DNA of 64,000 bases from Athripsodes cinereus. Its lineage: Eukaryota; Arthropoda; Insecta; Trichoptera; Leptoceridae. The notes under the pieces are model-generated. The model searched no databases, was not told the DNA's origin, and was given only the letters and a program-made list of their open reading frames with translations. The translations under genes and the position numbers were made by a program. Below are positions 25,101-36,700 of this stretch, piece after piece. Each line of letters starts with the position of its first letter. Position 1 is the stretch's first letter. Location: the NCBI GenBank assembly GCA_947579605.1, contig OX388311.1:29142951-29206950 (forward strand), given 5' to 3'.

Positions 25101-26901
25101 ATGTAGATAAATCATAATTAGCCATCATCTATATTACCGAAAAGTCAATATTACAAAATATGTCTTGTGACATACGAGTATACTATCGCAATGCCGATAC
25201 ATAAGATGGCAAACTATGATATGTAGACATACGAGTATACTATCGCGATGCCGATACATAAAATGGCAAACTATGATATGTAGACATACGAGTATACTAT
25301 CGCGATGCCGATACATAAGATGGCAAACTATGATATGTAGACATACAAGTATACTATCGCGATGCCGATACATAAGATGGCAAACTATGATATGTAGACA
25401 TACAAGTATACTATCGCGATGCCGATACATAAGATGGCAAACTGATATGTAGACATACAAGTATACTATCGCGATGCCGATACATAAAATGGCAAACTAT
25501 GATATGTAGACATACAAGTATACTATCGCGATGCCGATACATAAGATGGCAAACTATGATATGTAGACATACAAAAAACGTACATATCATATTTTGAAAT
25601 CCTTGTTTAATTCAAATAATATAAACCATATCCATATCATATTTTGCCATCTTGTAGATCTCGCAGAGACGAATCCATTGATACCAATAACTCAATTTGT
25701 CCAAAAAAGTGACATATCATACTTTGCCATCTTAGGGCAGGTCACTATTAATGCAACCTTTTATACTCGTAGCAATTTGCAATTGACTTTTTATAAAAAG
25801 AACTAGTTTCCAGCTGGGAGTCAAAATCTGTAATCACAGGTTTTATTAGTTTTATTTTTCGTTCAAATATACATCCTGTGTTGCTAGTGGATGGATTTTG
25901 TTGACTAGAAGATTTTTTTCGAACAATAATTTTATCAACTTAAAAATTGCACATTTTTTTAGTAAATCTATATATGCTATGTGTTTAAAGCCTTGTACAG
26001 TCTGATAATAATTGAAATATTTTTTTTACAGGTTGGTAAGCATCACCCAGAACTGGAAAAGGTTGCTCAACTCCTCCCCTTCATCACGCACAAGGGAGAC
26101 AAGATCACAATGAACCATCTATCCCCAGACCCTGAGAAGCTTCTGCCAAGTAACTTGGCTTACTGGACATACCCTGGATCTCTCACTACTCCTCCTCTTA
26201 CAGAATCTGTTACATGGATCTTGTTCAAGGAACCCATAGAAGCATCCAGGGAACAGGTACATAGATCATTTTTTGTAGTCTAAATTTTATTATTTTTTTA
26301 TTCATATTTTTTAGTGTTTTCATATAAAAGTTGGAGCAATTTTTTCCCATGCAAAAGTTATTCCATACAACATTATATGCAGGCGTTTTATTCAATTTAT
26401 ATATATTTTGGACATAGAAATTTGGTTCATTATTCACCTACTTAAAGAAACTATAAACTTTTTTTAATAAATTTTCAATCTCATATTTATTTACATAAAA
26501 ATACCTAAATTAAGTACACATAAAAAAACAGATTATTATTTCAAAAAATATGATCATCATCATTATCATTTCCATCAGACCCTCAGTTCTGAGGATCATT
26601 ACCATCATGTTTTCTCAACCTCATGTAAGTCAATAATTGTTTGCTCCATCTATCTGGTAATCAACTTCTTGCACTACCCCAGTCATTACCAAAAACTACA
26701 CCAGCAAATTTTAATATAAGAAAAATAACATGTTTATTATTTTATTTTCAGCTGAACAAATTCAGAGAACTCAGAACACATGGCTCCGACGAAGAGATGC
26801 ATTGCGATGAGGGTCTTCAAGAGGGAGTCCACGTAATCAATAACTACCGTCCACCTGTGCCTCTTGGTAACAGAGTACTGCGTGACTGTGGTGTTAACTA
26901 A
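21922..26901 (+). CDS. CAH1: Alpha-carbonic anhydrase, cytosolic CAH1 type (four visible coding exons)
   Basis: Catalyses reversible hydration of CO2 with zinc. Exons: 21922-22113, 23307-23524, 26032-26256 and 26752-26901, all with GT..AG borders and matching phases (1, 2/3 split codons, then 0, 0). The 785 nt give about 261 residues. The three zinc histidines are present in FHAHWG and ELHLVHWN, and the substrate-site threonine lies in [17 protein letters not shown] and [11 protein letters not shown] are classic alpha-CA blocks. There is no signal peptide or GPI-type tail, so it should be cytosolic. Residue 64 (human CA2 numbering), the proton-shuttle histidine in CA2, is Tyr here (NPGYCWRV); as I recall, fly CAH1 also has Tyr. 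The exon with the start codon (about 10-12 residues, ending in the G of a Gly codon) was searched for upstream and not found; it may lie left of the window. Confidence 0.95.
22452..23060 (-). repeat. Two inverted fragments of family D in a CAH1 intron
   Basis: The blocks CTGGCTACTCCACTTGTGG (near 22470) and GCGATGAGGTATGCCACCC (near 22975) are reverse complements of family D blocks. The sequence between them has no recognisable feature. Confidence 0.5.
23307..23524 (+). CDS. CAH1: CAH1, zinc-site exon
   Basis: Begins after GTTCCAG and ends ATAAAG|GTAGAT. Encodes all three zinc-binding histidines ([14 protein letters not shown]) and [11 protein letters not shown], a conserved core strand. Confidence 0.95.
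23627..23833. mobile_element. MITE with about 65-bp inverted repeats
   Basis: The left end GAGGCCTGAGTGAAACACA and the complement of the right end share about 65 bp with few mismatches (ATTTTAGCGTTACGTTTTCG against ATTTTCACGTTACGTTTTCG). The centre is about 70 bp. The ends resemble hAT termini (CAGAGGCC), but no exact target duplication was found. Confidence 0.8.
24584..24809 (-). mobile_element. Non-LTR retrotransposon remnant, second copy
   Basis: Close to 11835-12067 throughout, from ACGCACGTCGGTTCCTCTTA to TTCTTGCATCCGCTCATTC. On the minus strand it is a reverse-transcriptase C-terminal fragment with disrupted frames. Confidence 0.8.
24950..25105 (+). mobile_element. LINE 3' end with GAATTT tail repeats
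   Basis: Ends TCAATAAAAAATATTTGAATT followed by repeated GAATTT units, the pattern of LINEs that end in short tandem repeats rather than poly(A). Confidence 0.5.
25169..25565. repeat. 57-bp minisatellite, seven units
   Basis: Units start at 25169, 25226, 25283, 25340, 25397, 25452 and 25509, with a partial at 25566. All are 57 bp except the fifth (55 bp, two bases lost). Units differ by single bases. Since 57 is a multiple of three, both strands stay open for about 80-108 codons, but this is an intron and the frames are an artefact. Confidence 0.97.
26032..26256 (+). CDS. CAH1: CAH1, substrate-pocket exon
   Basis: Phase 0 at both ends (TTTACAG|GTTGGT and GAACAG|GTACAT). Encodes 75 residues including [16 protein letters not shown], which carries the Thr199-equivalent gatekeeper, and WILFKEPI. 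Confidence 0.95.
26752..26901 (+). CDS. CAH1: CAH1, last coding exon
   Basis: Starts [10 protein letters not shown] and ends [19 protein letters not shown] with a TAA at 26899-26901. NYRPP is the conserved C-terminal block of alpha-CAs. A possible poly(A) signal (AATAAA) lies near 27034. Confidence 0.95.
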   Translation: MNKFRELRTHGSDEEMHCDEGLQEGVHVINNYRPPVPLGNRVLRDCGVN

Positions 26902-28970
26902 ATCATCTCACCATGTCACCAACAGTAATGACCAACAACAGCTTGCTAATTATTATTATGTCTTGTCATCGTACTCGTTGCTAGTTTCATTATTAAATCG
27001 CTTGTTATGTTGTCTCACTCCTATGCTAAACAATAATAAAATTGTCTACCTTCAGAAATCGTCATACAATGTTATATGTGTATATTTCCATTTCTATGCA
27101 ATTTATGAAGAAATCAGTTTGTAACAATATCTATGGTGAATTCAGTTATTATCTATAGAATACACCGAAACGGTATTTTTAGCAATATTGCATATCTCAA
27201 TTAATAACAAACTGCAGCCGAATAGAATTAAATTAAAATTTCAATTACAAAAACTATGCTCCAAGACAAGCTATTAAAAAGCAAAAAATTATCTTTTTTG
27301 ATAATACAAAAACAGTTTTTATGAAGTACTTCAATCAAATGCATTGTTTTCTTTTCATAATATTTCTTCTTTGGTTTATTTTTTTAGCGAGTAATTATTT
27401 GTTTATAGTTTAAACAATAACACTTGAAGTTAATTTCTTTAGATTCAGTTTTTTAGAAATAATGAAATATATTGTAAAAGGTAAGAAGCTTTCATTAGTA
27501 ATTAATTTTAAACTTGTAATGTTGGCAACGACTAAGTTTCATAAGTTTATGTTAATTTTATAACTATTTTTATTATTGTTATGCCATTTAGTAAGATACA
27601 GCAATACTGTTCATTTACCTGAATAAGCCTAAATGGCTCGACAAAAATAGAAAAAACTTAATACATAAAAATTATTTGATACATCATTGATTTTCTCAAG
27701 TTTATTTCAACGTAAAATATTTCTCTTGCTCAAATTGTACCAAAATAAAAATGTACCCATAGCTAACAAAATGTACTTTAATTTAAGTATTATTATAGAA
27801 ATTTCCAGATATTTAATCAATGATACTATATAATAATAATAACTCTCATTATGTGTCTTGCCATGTTAAAAAAAATGTTAGCTTAAAAATTATTTACTTT
27901 AAGCTTCAACATTATTTTTAGGTAAATGAAAGGTCTGCTGAAGTTTTATGAATAAGGTATTTTCTTGTTTATTAGTTGATAAGCTCAAAATTGTTATTTT
28001 TATTGTTTTAGAAAATAGAGAAAACGTACTACGTACTAAACATAAATAAACATTTGTCGATTCGAGTTCATTCTCAATATTTTTTTAAGTATGCAACATT
28101 GTTTTCCAGTATAGCTGAGAATTTTTTTTAATTGTCTATTTATAAAAAAATATTGCTGAGTTTGATAATTGTGTTTATGGGATTAATAATTGAATGCTCA
28201 AGCTGAAAAACAAGATATTTTAATAAAACACCATTAAAAAACAAATACATTAAAATTACTTACATTTACAATATTTGATTTAACATATATTCAGAACTAG
28301 AGAACAACAAGATACTTTCAGGTACATTATTATTTTCAGATCTGAATTATGTAATTAACGTCAAACCTACTTTGTTTTTTTTTTTATTAATAGATTCTCA
28401 AAAATATAACTATTCATATACCCCCTTAATTTTAATGAAACATGTACTCGTATATTAAAATAATGTAATTAATTAGTGTTTGTAATTAAGTTAGTTTAGC
28501 TTCCCAAAAGAAGTAAAAATATTTATAAGTAGATTATTATAAAATTGCATTGATGAAATATAAAAAAAAATTACATAATAACTTTTGTTCTTCATGAAAA
28601 ATATTTTTATTCCCTCAAATAAAAATAACCAAGAAAGATTAATTAATAGGTTTCACAGAATAATGATATTAACATTATCATTTGAGTTCATGTTATTGGA
28701 ATTTAAAAACATTGTTATAAGATATGCCAATATCAAATGCATAAAGGTTAATGTTGCAAGAATCAATATTGAATATTATAGTTAATAATGATCAATAAGT
28801 ATTTTTCAGGCATAGCAAACATTGATTGTCCAGTTCTATAGGCCAAACAATTGTCATTTTTCAACATCGAGTTTTTTGAGTTTTCATATTCTGCCGATTC
28901 CGCAAGCATTTAATTATAAAAAATAAATATAATGCATACAAGTCAGTAGCAGAATAGACTTTTTATATTA
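26902..28970. other. CAH1 3'UTR and AT-rich intergenic DNA
   Basis: The first part is probably 3'UTR. The rest is very AT-rich, with frames under 70 codons and no domain or repeat I can name. Confidence 0.5.
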
Positions 28971-29340
28971 TTTATTCAATTTATTCAATTTTATTCAATC
29001 ATAAACAATACCTCAAAACAGCAACTAAGGTTGCTGGTGTCAGAGGCGTGCAGTATTACAAATCTGGTAAAACAATTCATAAATTTAAATTATTTGATAT
29101 TATAGTAAAATATAAGACACCAGAGCAAAGAAATCACAGAACAGCAACACTATTGAAAATAAAAAACACTATCACAAACATTGAGAAGTCATTACTAACT
29201 CTTGAATCCTCTTTCCAAACTCCTTAGGATTTTTACATTTCTTCAATTGGTCAGGCAAACTGTTATAAATCATAACAGCAGAGTACAAGAAACCATCTCG
29301 AACATCATTGACCATGCTTTCACAATATGGTAATGGAAAT
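28971..29340 (-). mobile_element. Non-LTR retrotransposon 3' end (family A), copy 2
   Basis: The most complete copy here. On the minus strand it encodes a reverse-transcriptase C-terminus (PYCESMVNDVRDGFL, then YNSLPDQLKKCKNPKEFGKR, ending TSQCL and stop), then a 3'UTR of about 190 bp, then TTGAATAAAT tail repeats. The 'NSLP' block is typical of Jockey/CR1-like LINE ends. It is 5'-truncated. Confidence 0.85.
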
Positions 29341-29424
29341 TAAGAAAACACCCGACTTTTAAATACTTTCCCCCACCTTCGCCAAATTTTCAATTTTTTT
29401 TCTTTATTTTTTAAAAGATTTAAG

Positions 29425-29583
29425 TATCTGGGTTTTGTTATAAACCCAAATACAACTTTATACACCTTTCACAGTAAGCCAAAAGCTTGTGTCTTGAAAG
29501 GGGAGTTTGCCGATACCTGGGATCGAACCACGGACCCCTTTTTCACGAGGCCGAGACTCTGCCTTCAGGCTACCGAAGAACTC
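29425..29583 (-). mobile_element. tRNA-derived SINE, copy 1
   Basis: On the minus strand it begins GGTAGCCTGAAGGCAGAGTC (A-box region), followed by GGTTCGATCCC (B box, 29519-29529). Then comes a body with AAGCTTTTGGCTTACTGTG and a short hairpin GGGTTT..AAACCC. It matches 62655-62815. The two boxes identify Pol III ancestry; it is not a functional tRNA. Confidence 0.85.
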
Positions 29584-29639
29584 TAATATTATTTAAGAAT
29601 GACTTTTCATTTTAGTCCAACTTTTTCCGCCAATAATTA

Positions 29640-31300
29640 CAGGCTACCGACGAACTCGTATAAGAAATTTGGTATAAGAATTTGAGATATTCGTCAGTTT
29701 TATTATTTTTTATTACAATTTCACAATACCTAGCTTTTCCTTTATGGAAGGCATGCCACTGCTACAGGCACATATTTATTTGTGGTTTGGGTCGTCCATC
29801 GTCATAGTGCCTTAAAATATTCTGTATTTCTGAATACGAGAATTTCAAAAACAATTTGGCTTATGGAACTAGCCAATCAGTATTATATACTAAGTTATTT
29901 AATCTGTATGTATTTATTGTTTTATATGTTGTATCAGTTGCTAGAAATTGAAAGTAGAATCTCTTTTACATAAAACATAATATTATTTTATATCAATATG
30001 GAGCTTATATTAAGTTGCATTATGTCATCGTATGAATATTGTATTTGATTTATATTTTTAAATATAATTTATAATATTTCCGCTTGGTTACAAATAATAA
30101 AAGCTACGTTGTTGATAATTTAATATTTATAACACACAAGTTCACTTATGTATGGAGCTTATTATTACAATATTGTATGAAAAGTTTACAATTGAAAATG
30201 TACATTGGAGAATTAAAAAAAAACATTCTGGAAAAAATGTAAATAATTTATCTTTGTCTAAGAAAAAAAACTCAATATATACAAGTATGCTGGGCGATAA
30301 GTTGAAAATATTATCATGCATATTTTTAATCATGTATTTTTGGAATCTTTACATTATAATAATTAAATTTGATAGCATTTCAATCATTCGCCAAGAGCTG
30401 CTTGATTTTAGATAAATTTTTGAGTTGAAACTGCCATTAAAACCTTTTTCTTGAAGTATTAAAATACATATTTAAAATTAAAACTTTGAAGTTAGCGTAG
30501 AAACAAACTTGGTTGAAGGGAATGTATTATCTCTTAGTTAAATACATTCTTACGACTGATGAAAATTAAAGACAACTATTACCGTTTTAACCTTTGTATT
30601 GAATAAGATATTATACAATTCTCTAATAAAGGGTCCAAAACTCATTGAATTGGATGTGCCACATTTTGATAAAATTAATTATATAAATCAAAGTATTTAT
30701 AGATATATTAATATATATTATAACTTCTGAACAAATTATGTTTTTATTAAAATAAATAAAGTATAAAAATATTTTAAGAATAAAAAAAAAAATTGTGTAG
30801 TTATAAATAAAATATTTAATCAAATCATATTTTAGCAAAAGATTTTGATTGTTTAGTAAATTTACTTAGATTACAAATATAAAAATGAGTAGGTAAACTA
30901 ATTCATCATTTAGTAAGTGTTTGTGGCAAAAATGTGTATCTTTTTTGTAAATGAATTCCATGAAAACTTCTTATGCATTGTTGAAATGTCAAAATTTTTG
31001 TTTTGGTGATATTTTCAAATTTTGAGAATAAAACATCATACTGTGGTTCTATGAAGTGTTTTAAATAGAACAAAAATCTCATCTGTCAACAATGTTTGAT
31101 AAGTTTTTAATATATTCATGTACGCATAATACAAAAAAAGCTTGTGTGTTATGTCTACCTGTGATTGTATAGTAGTGAAAATATATACTTTAAAAAGAAA
31201 TGTGTTGTTTTATTTCTATGAATATATTCCACCTATATTAACAGTACATATATATTTCGAGTATCCTGTAAAAAAACAGGTGTTCAAAAAAATATGAAGA
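29640..31300. other. AT-rich intergenic DNA
   Basis: No exon or RNA gene was recognised. Bases 29586-29640 are an inverted match to 19832-19885 (a short dispersed repeat). Confidence 0.5.
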
Positions 31301-32029
31301 TATTTTACTTTTAGCAATGAGGTTTGCTACCCATCCTTAACCCAGATAAGCCGGCTGTACGTTTTATCGAACACTTGTCGATCACTTGTTCACGTGATGT
31401 TTCTGCTTTAGTGCAAAATAATAGGGATGATTTTGCTAATTTAGCTGCATAAGAGAGACATATTTTATAACATCTATTAGTTTATAACTGTCAGTTGGAA
31501 TAAGTGGGCGTGTTTTAGAGATTCGTACTCAGCAATTAATTTTATAACAATGTCGCTGCCATCTTCAGGTCGAAAAAGCTTATTTATTTTTGAATATTTT
31601 AATTATTATTTTGATGTCCTTATATTAAAATATGCAATTATTGACAGTGCGAATTTAAATATCAAATTACTTTTAATTTGCAATACATATCACCATCCAA
31701 AAATTGGTGTACGTTTAATCGTACAACCGAAACATACCCATGACGTCTGTAGTACTAATTGTCATAATATTATAATATGGATATATCGCAGTCTATTTTG
31801 TCAATACTAATTTCCAAGTATATGTGTACGGTCGCAATCATATTTCATTTACATTTTTGATTCTCAATTTAATATTTTTTTACTTACGTCTACATTGACT
31901 GTTAATGAAATATTGACTATACTTGAAGAGGATGATACAGCAAATGAAGGATGTGATATACATATTTATGCTTCCAACCGACAATGCATGCGATTACAAT
32001 AGAGATGAAGATGAAATGTCTCTGGATAA

Positions 32030-32155
32030 TTTATTTATTTATTTTATTCTTCACTGTACATTGTTTACAATAATACAAATTAACATAGAAAATATCATTT
32101 ATACAATTCAATGTACAGAGGGCGAGTTTATCGCTAAAATGCGATGTCTTCCACG
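32030..32155 (-). mobile_element. LINE 3' end (family B)
   Basis: Tail TTATTTATTTATTTTATTC, then CACTGTACATTG, ending CAGAGGGCGAGTTTATCGC and GCGATGTCTTCC. Same block order as at 42925, 55190 and 62340. Confidence 0.75.
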
Positions 32156-32199
32156 GAGCTTCCTTCCTTCCACCAGATCACGGTTAAGAGCTCCAGCTG

Positions 32200-32765
32200 T
32201 AGTCGTATTCTACGGAGTACCCAATTATGAAGGATATGTTTCGGCCCAACTGGAACAGATCTCGACATTAAAATACCTGGGAGTAGAATTCTCGGACAAA
32301 AATGACCATATTTAAGAAAATATACCGGCCCATCCTCATATATGGACACCAGATTTGGATGCTCATGGAGAGCGTGAGATCAAGGTTACAGGCAGCGGAA
32401 ATGCGGTTCCTCAGGGGAGTGGCTGAAGTGTCATTGAGAGACCGTATAAGGTATACGTATGTTTGTGAGGCTCTCAAGGTGGAACCAGTATTCCTGCATA
32501 TAGAGAGGTCGCAGTTGCGATGGCTGAGTCACATGCTCCGCATGCCGGAAGACATATACCACTTAGATCTTTGGAGGCTGTAGGAGAGGGCAGAAGAGCA
32601 GCGGGCCGCTCTAGAAGAAGTTGGCAAAGGCAGGTGTCGAACACGTGTGACTTGGTTTGGAGTGGCCAGATGTTCTGGAAACAGCGGTGGACAGGGATCT
32701 CTGGAGGAGGTACCTTGGCGCAATGGGCCCCCGACCCAACTAAGACAAGGGGAAAAAGATGTGAT
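32200..32765 (+). pseudogene. Non-LTR retrotransposon reverse-transcriptase C-terminal remnant
   Basis: Three broken frames read in order: STLKYLGVEFSD, then PILIYGHQIWMLMESVRSRL..AEMRFLRG..SLRDRIR..HIERSQLRWLSHMLRMPED, then AAGRSRRSWQRQV. These are the standard blocks of LINE reverse-transcriptase tails. At least two frameshifts and a gap make it dead. Confidence 0.85.
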
Positions 32766-33254
32766 GTGATGTGTGATGACCACTTATGTCTTGTAAGTTT
32801 TACAAAAAATAGGAAAAAAATTTGCTCGAAAACTCAAAAACATCGCGGTAAGTACATATATTGGAGTATTCTGATAGCCGCAAGGGTGCTCTATCTCAAG
32901 ATTTCCGCCTGAATTTTCTTCTTGGGACACTCTGTATGTACACTTTGCCTGTTGGCGAATCATTGGAAATATAATAAAACAAGTAAATCAAGATTTTCAA
33001 AGATTTTGTCATTTTTTCATATACTCGTATTTAGGTGGTGTATGTTCCTATTGTACGTTTAAACGAACACTAAATATTTTTCAATAAAACTTTAAAAATT
33101 GATGTTTTTTTTTATTATTATTTTTTACTACATTTTTACATATACAACTACCACATATTAAAAAATCACGAGTATCCGAAAAAAAATTTTTTTTCATGAC
33201 TGTCTGGGTTAATGACTTGATTTTTTGTTGGCACTAAGAGGACGGCTCGCACGT

Positions 33255-33330
33255 TTTTACGTGCAGGTAGACTCCTGGCTACCCCACTTGTGGGATATGT
33301 CGTGATGATATAGTAGTGGTAGTAATATCT
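33255..33330 (-). repeat. Dispersed repeat family D fragment
   Basis: CTGGCTACCCCACTTGTGGG is the reverse complement of the family D block CCCACATGTGGGGTAGCCAG seen near 16283, with a few mismatches. Confidence 0.55.
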
Positions 33331-33575
33331 ATTCCTCATCTTTGAAATAAATTATTTTTTAATCTGGCAACTAAAATCTTCACCTAAGCAGGTACTGTTC
33401 TAAATAGCATTATTACTTATGGTTCCATTTTTATAAATTTTACAATTCTTTTTTTCAAATTTAATTAAACAATAGAAGAGCAACATGAAAAAATTATGAC
33501 AGCAGTTTTGATAGGAACAAAATAAAAGTTTGTTTGTAAATTTATCAAAATTATCAGTAAAATAACAATCACAGA

Positions 33576-33740
33576 ATGGTGTTAACAAGACAAAATGAAT
33601 GTCTGCCGTGTTGCGGGGGTGCCGGTCAACAGGGGACTTCGAGTGGAGGAAATGATCTATATTCAAGGTGTTTTCCAACTCAGTGTAATGTTCCTTGTGC
33701 ACCCAATGTTTGCTGTCAATTAAAAGAGCCTTCTGGACCT
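33576..33740 (+). CDS. Unidentified Cys/Gly-Lys gene, exon 1
   Basis: Starts ATG at 33576, the first Met of the frame, and ends CCT|GTAAGG in phase 0. 55 residues with eight Cys, including ECLPCCGG and NVCCQ. Confidence 0.8.
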
Positions 33741-36700
33741 GTAAGGAAATACATAATACATTGTAAATGATTTTATAAAAGCAATATTATATTTATAGGA
33801 GATCATCCAGATGTAGCCAGGGTAGCGAGGAGAGGATATTGAAGATAAAACATAATTTAAGGTCACGACCAATGAATCTTAACATATTGGCATTGCCTAA
33901 AAAGCGTTATGCTTTATGTAGTTGGCAACAATATAATAGTTTCCTCGCTCCTCAGATGGTACGTCTTTCTCTAATATGGAAATAATAATAATATCTACTA
34001 AATTAAATCTATCAAAAGACCTTCATTGATCCTCAATTTAGGAGATTATATTGCAGAAAATTATAAAATAATGCAATTTTTTTAAACTCAATAGAAATTA
34101 AATATATTACTGTACCATCAAACTATTTCACAATAAAAATTAACATTATAATTATTATTAAAATGAAAATACATAGATAATCCTCTCAACACTGAAATAT
34201 TCAAAATACATAAAGTGACATTTTTGCACTTCAACTGTCAAACTTTTTCTCATAAGTGGGTGCTAAACAGCAGAATTTTACTAAGTATTCTGTTGATATA
34301 GGCTATATATTTACTTAACATGTAATGAAACTCCATTTTTATCACCCACTTTTGAATGGGAAAGTGAGACAAATTTTGGTAGTTTGAGTACAAAAATATC
34401 AGATGAAGTCACACTATCCAAGTGTATAATATTTATTTCTGTATACATCCATGTCTGTGAGAAAATTAATAAAAAGCAATGATGTTTATACTTCATTCTT
34501 TTATACCATGCACTAGTAATAATTGTAAAAAGAATCTAGTATATTAAACTAGTAATTGACTCACCTGCTTTGAGTATTAATAATGAGTATGTAAACTATA
34601 TTATACAGTGTGATGTTTTTAGATTGAAAAACTGCAAGGGGTTGTGCAAGGAGAGTATCAAGGAATAAATGTAAACAAATGTTCTGAGGCTATGAAAGCA
34701 TTGAGAAAAAGGTAAATTAATATAACCACAGATTTCATTATTTCACTATTGAAATATTGTGCACAATATAAATATTGATAAAGGAATAGTTATACACTTC
34801 TTTGCTGCTGTTTTCAAACCTGGGGATTGGACCTGCAAACCCATTTGCCTCCACTTCATGAATGACCATAGTTCTCCAGTCCTCCCGAAACACCGCAGTC
34901 CTTTTTGCTTCTACCACTTTTGAGTCAGTGGTGAAAATAACTTGATCAATCCACTTATATACCTACACATCTATAACTCTTTGTGCTTCTACGCGAAAAA
35001 CTTCACTCTGTTTAAAAAGGATATTCATTCAAAGGTATCGATTGGAATCAAAGCTTTCGATTGAGTAACACCTCACAACATTAAGTTGTTTTCCAGCATC
35101 ACCCGAAATTGTTTCCTCAAATGGACAATTCACACAGATTGAGCTAGTCCCAAACTAAGATATGAATCTTTACTTATGGGTACCAACTAATGCACCGATA
35201 CACAGTGCACCAAACACATATAGGTACATGTAACACCCAGATCCATAACAATTTGAATAAGGTAATTGATACCGAGACCTCGTGATTTAAAGTCAAGAAC
35301 ATTACTTGTGCACCACACCAGTAGTTGTCTTTTAACATGATAGTGGATTGATGAAGAAGACAGACAATATATTTAGAACAATTTCACCTGCATAGATTGA
35401 TACAAGAAAATGTACATGTGTTTAAAGATAAAGTTGATATTTTCAACCGACGGTACTTGGTGGAAATTCATGTTGAATTAATTTAAATAAAACACTTATT
35501 TGTAGTATATCCACGGTGACTTTTAATTGGACGCGAGCCGGCTTTCAAGAGCTTCCGCTCTCATCATCTTTTCGCCAGCCTGATGATGAGAGCGGAAGCT
35601 CTTGAAAGCCGGCTCGCGTCCAATAAAAAGTCACCGTGGATATACATGTGTTTGTTTAATTTTAATTTTTTTTAGACGAGAAGCTGCAGCCAAAGGCAAA
35701 GGTGGTAAAGATAACTGTTGCTGTAAAGGTACTTGCACTCTCATATCATCTCTAATGAAGAAACTTAAGGACACAGAAATGGGATCAGAAAGGTATCTAC
35801 AAAACTGATCAAAATTTCAATTTCATTGATTTAAATCAAAATTCAATTGAAATCATTCCAAATTAAGTTTCTGTGGCTAAGTCACATGTAGAATGTGACG
35901 TTCTTTCAATTCTACAAACAAATATTTCTAATAAATTTGTTTTAATATTTGGACTTCATATTTGTTAATGGCTGTTGTCCATCGCCATACTGCCTCAAAA
36001 CTTTGATGTGCCATACCTAGGAATATTTGAGTTTTTGTTGTTGGTTTATAGAACTGTGTTCCCTGTATTTCACTTAGTAACACTTTTAATTAAATAAAAC
36101 TATTTTTGACAATAAAGGTATGAAAAAAATTGATAACTCCTTGCCATTTTGTAAAAAAAAATATATTTGTTAAAATCCAATTAAAAAATCTATCCCATTT
36201 AATAAACAGAACATGCTGGCTCATATAACAAAATAATTAAAATGTATTTTAGTATTAAGTCTTTTCTTATTAAAAGTGTTGTAAGAAAGCTTTATTTATT
36301 TATGTAGAAAAGTTTATTTATGTCTTTATCATCATTACTGTTCAGGAAAAGTCATGGAACCCTTGAGATGGTCACGGATCATTTAACAGCGCCATATATA
36401 AATCGTCCATATTATTATTACCATCTTGTCTCTCACAAGTGATGAACGTCCAGCTTATTCTCTCTAAGCCACAAATAAAACTGAAAGCTATTTAAAGCAA
36501 AATTAATTAATATTTTGTGTATTGTTTTTCAAACACAGAAAGAGTTTAACTTGCATTATATTCAATGAGCTCTGCAAACTGTCCGGAGCGGATGCGTGTA
36601 AGAAGGAAGACGAAAAAAGAAACACAGCTCTAGCTTTGGCCAAGAAGGTAAAATAAAATTCAGATATCAAAAAAATGATATACTATTTAGGAATATCTTT

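Larger units (their letters stand above)
23853..25740. mobile_element. 1.9-kb inverted-repeat element containing a minisatellite of its own terminal motif
   Basis: Bases 23853-23884 and 25709-25740 are perfect 32-bp inverted repeats (CTGCCCTAAGATGGCAAAGT... and its complement). The terminal core AAGATGGCAAAGTATGATAT recurs inside in both orientations: a hairpin at 24072-24121, a degenerate copy near 24140, single copies near 25585 and 25634, and seven tandem copies at 25169-25565. It also contains a LINE remnant and a LINE tail, and no transposase. It lies wholly in a CAH1 intron. Confidence 0.7.

Noticed and set aside
25134..25460. Open frames of 78 and 108 codons on opposite strands with 19-residue repeats
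   Set aside because: They come from the 57-bp minisatellite, whose unit length is divisible by three; the region is an intron between two solid CAH1 exons.
25169..25565. Possible CRISPR-like array
   Set aside because: The repeats are directly contiguous with no variable spacers, in a eukaryotic intron.
33799..33820. Earlier splice acceptors for exon 2 of the unidentified gene
   Set aside because: Starting at 33799 or 33811 runs straight into a TAG; only the AG before 33821 keeps the frame open.
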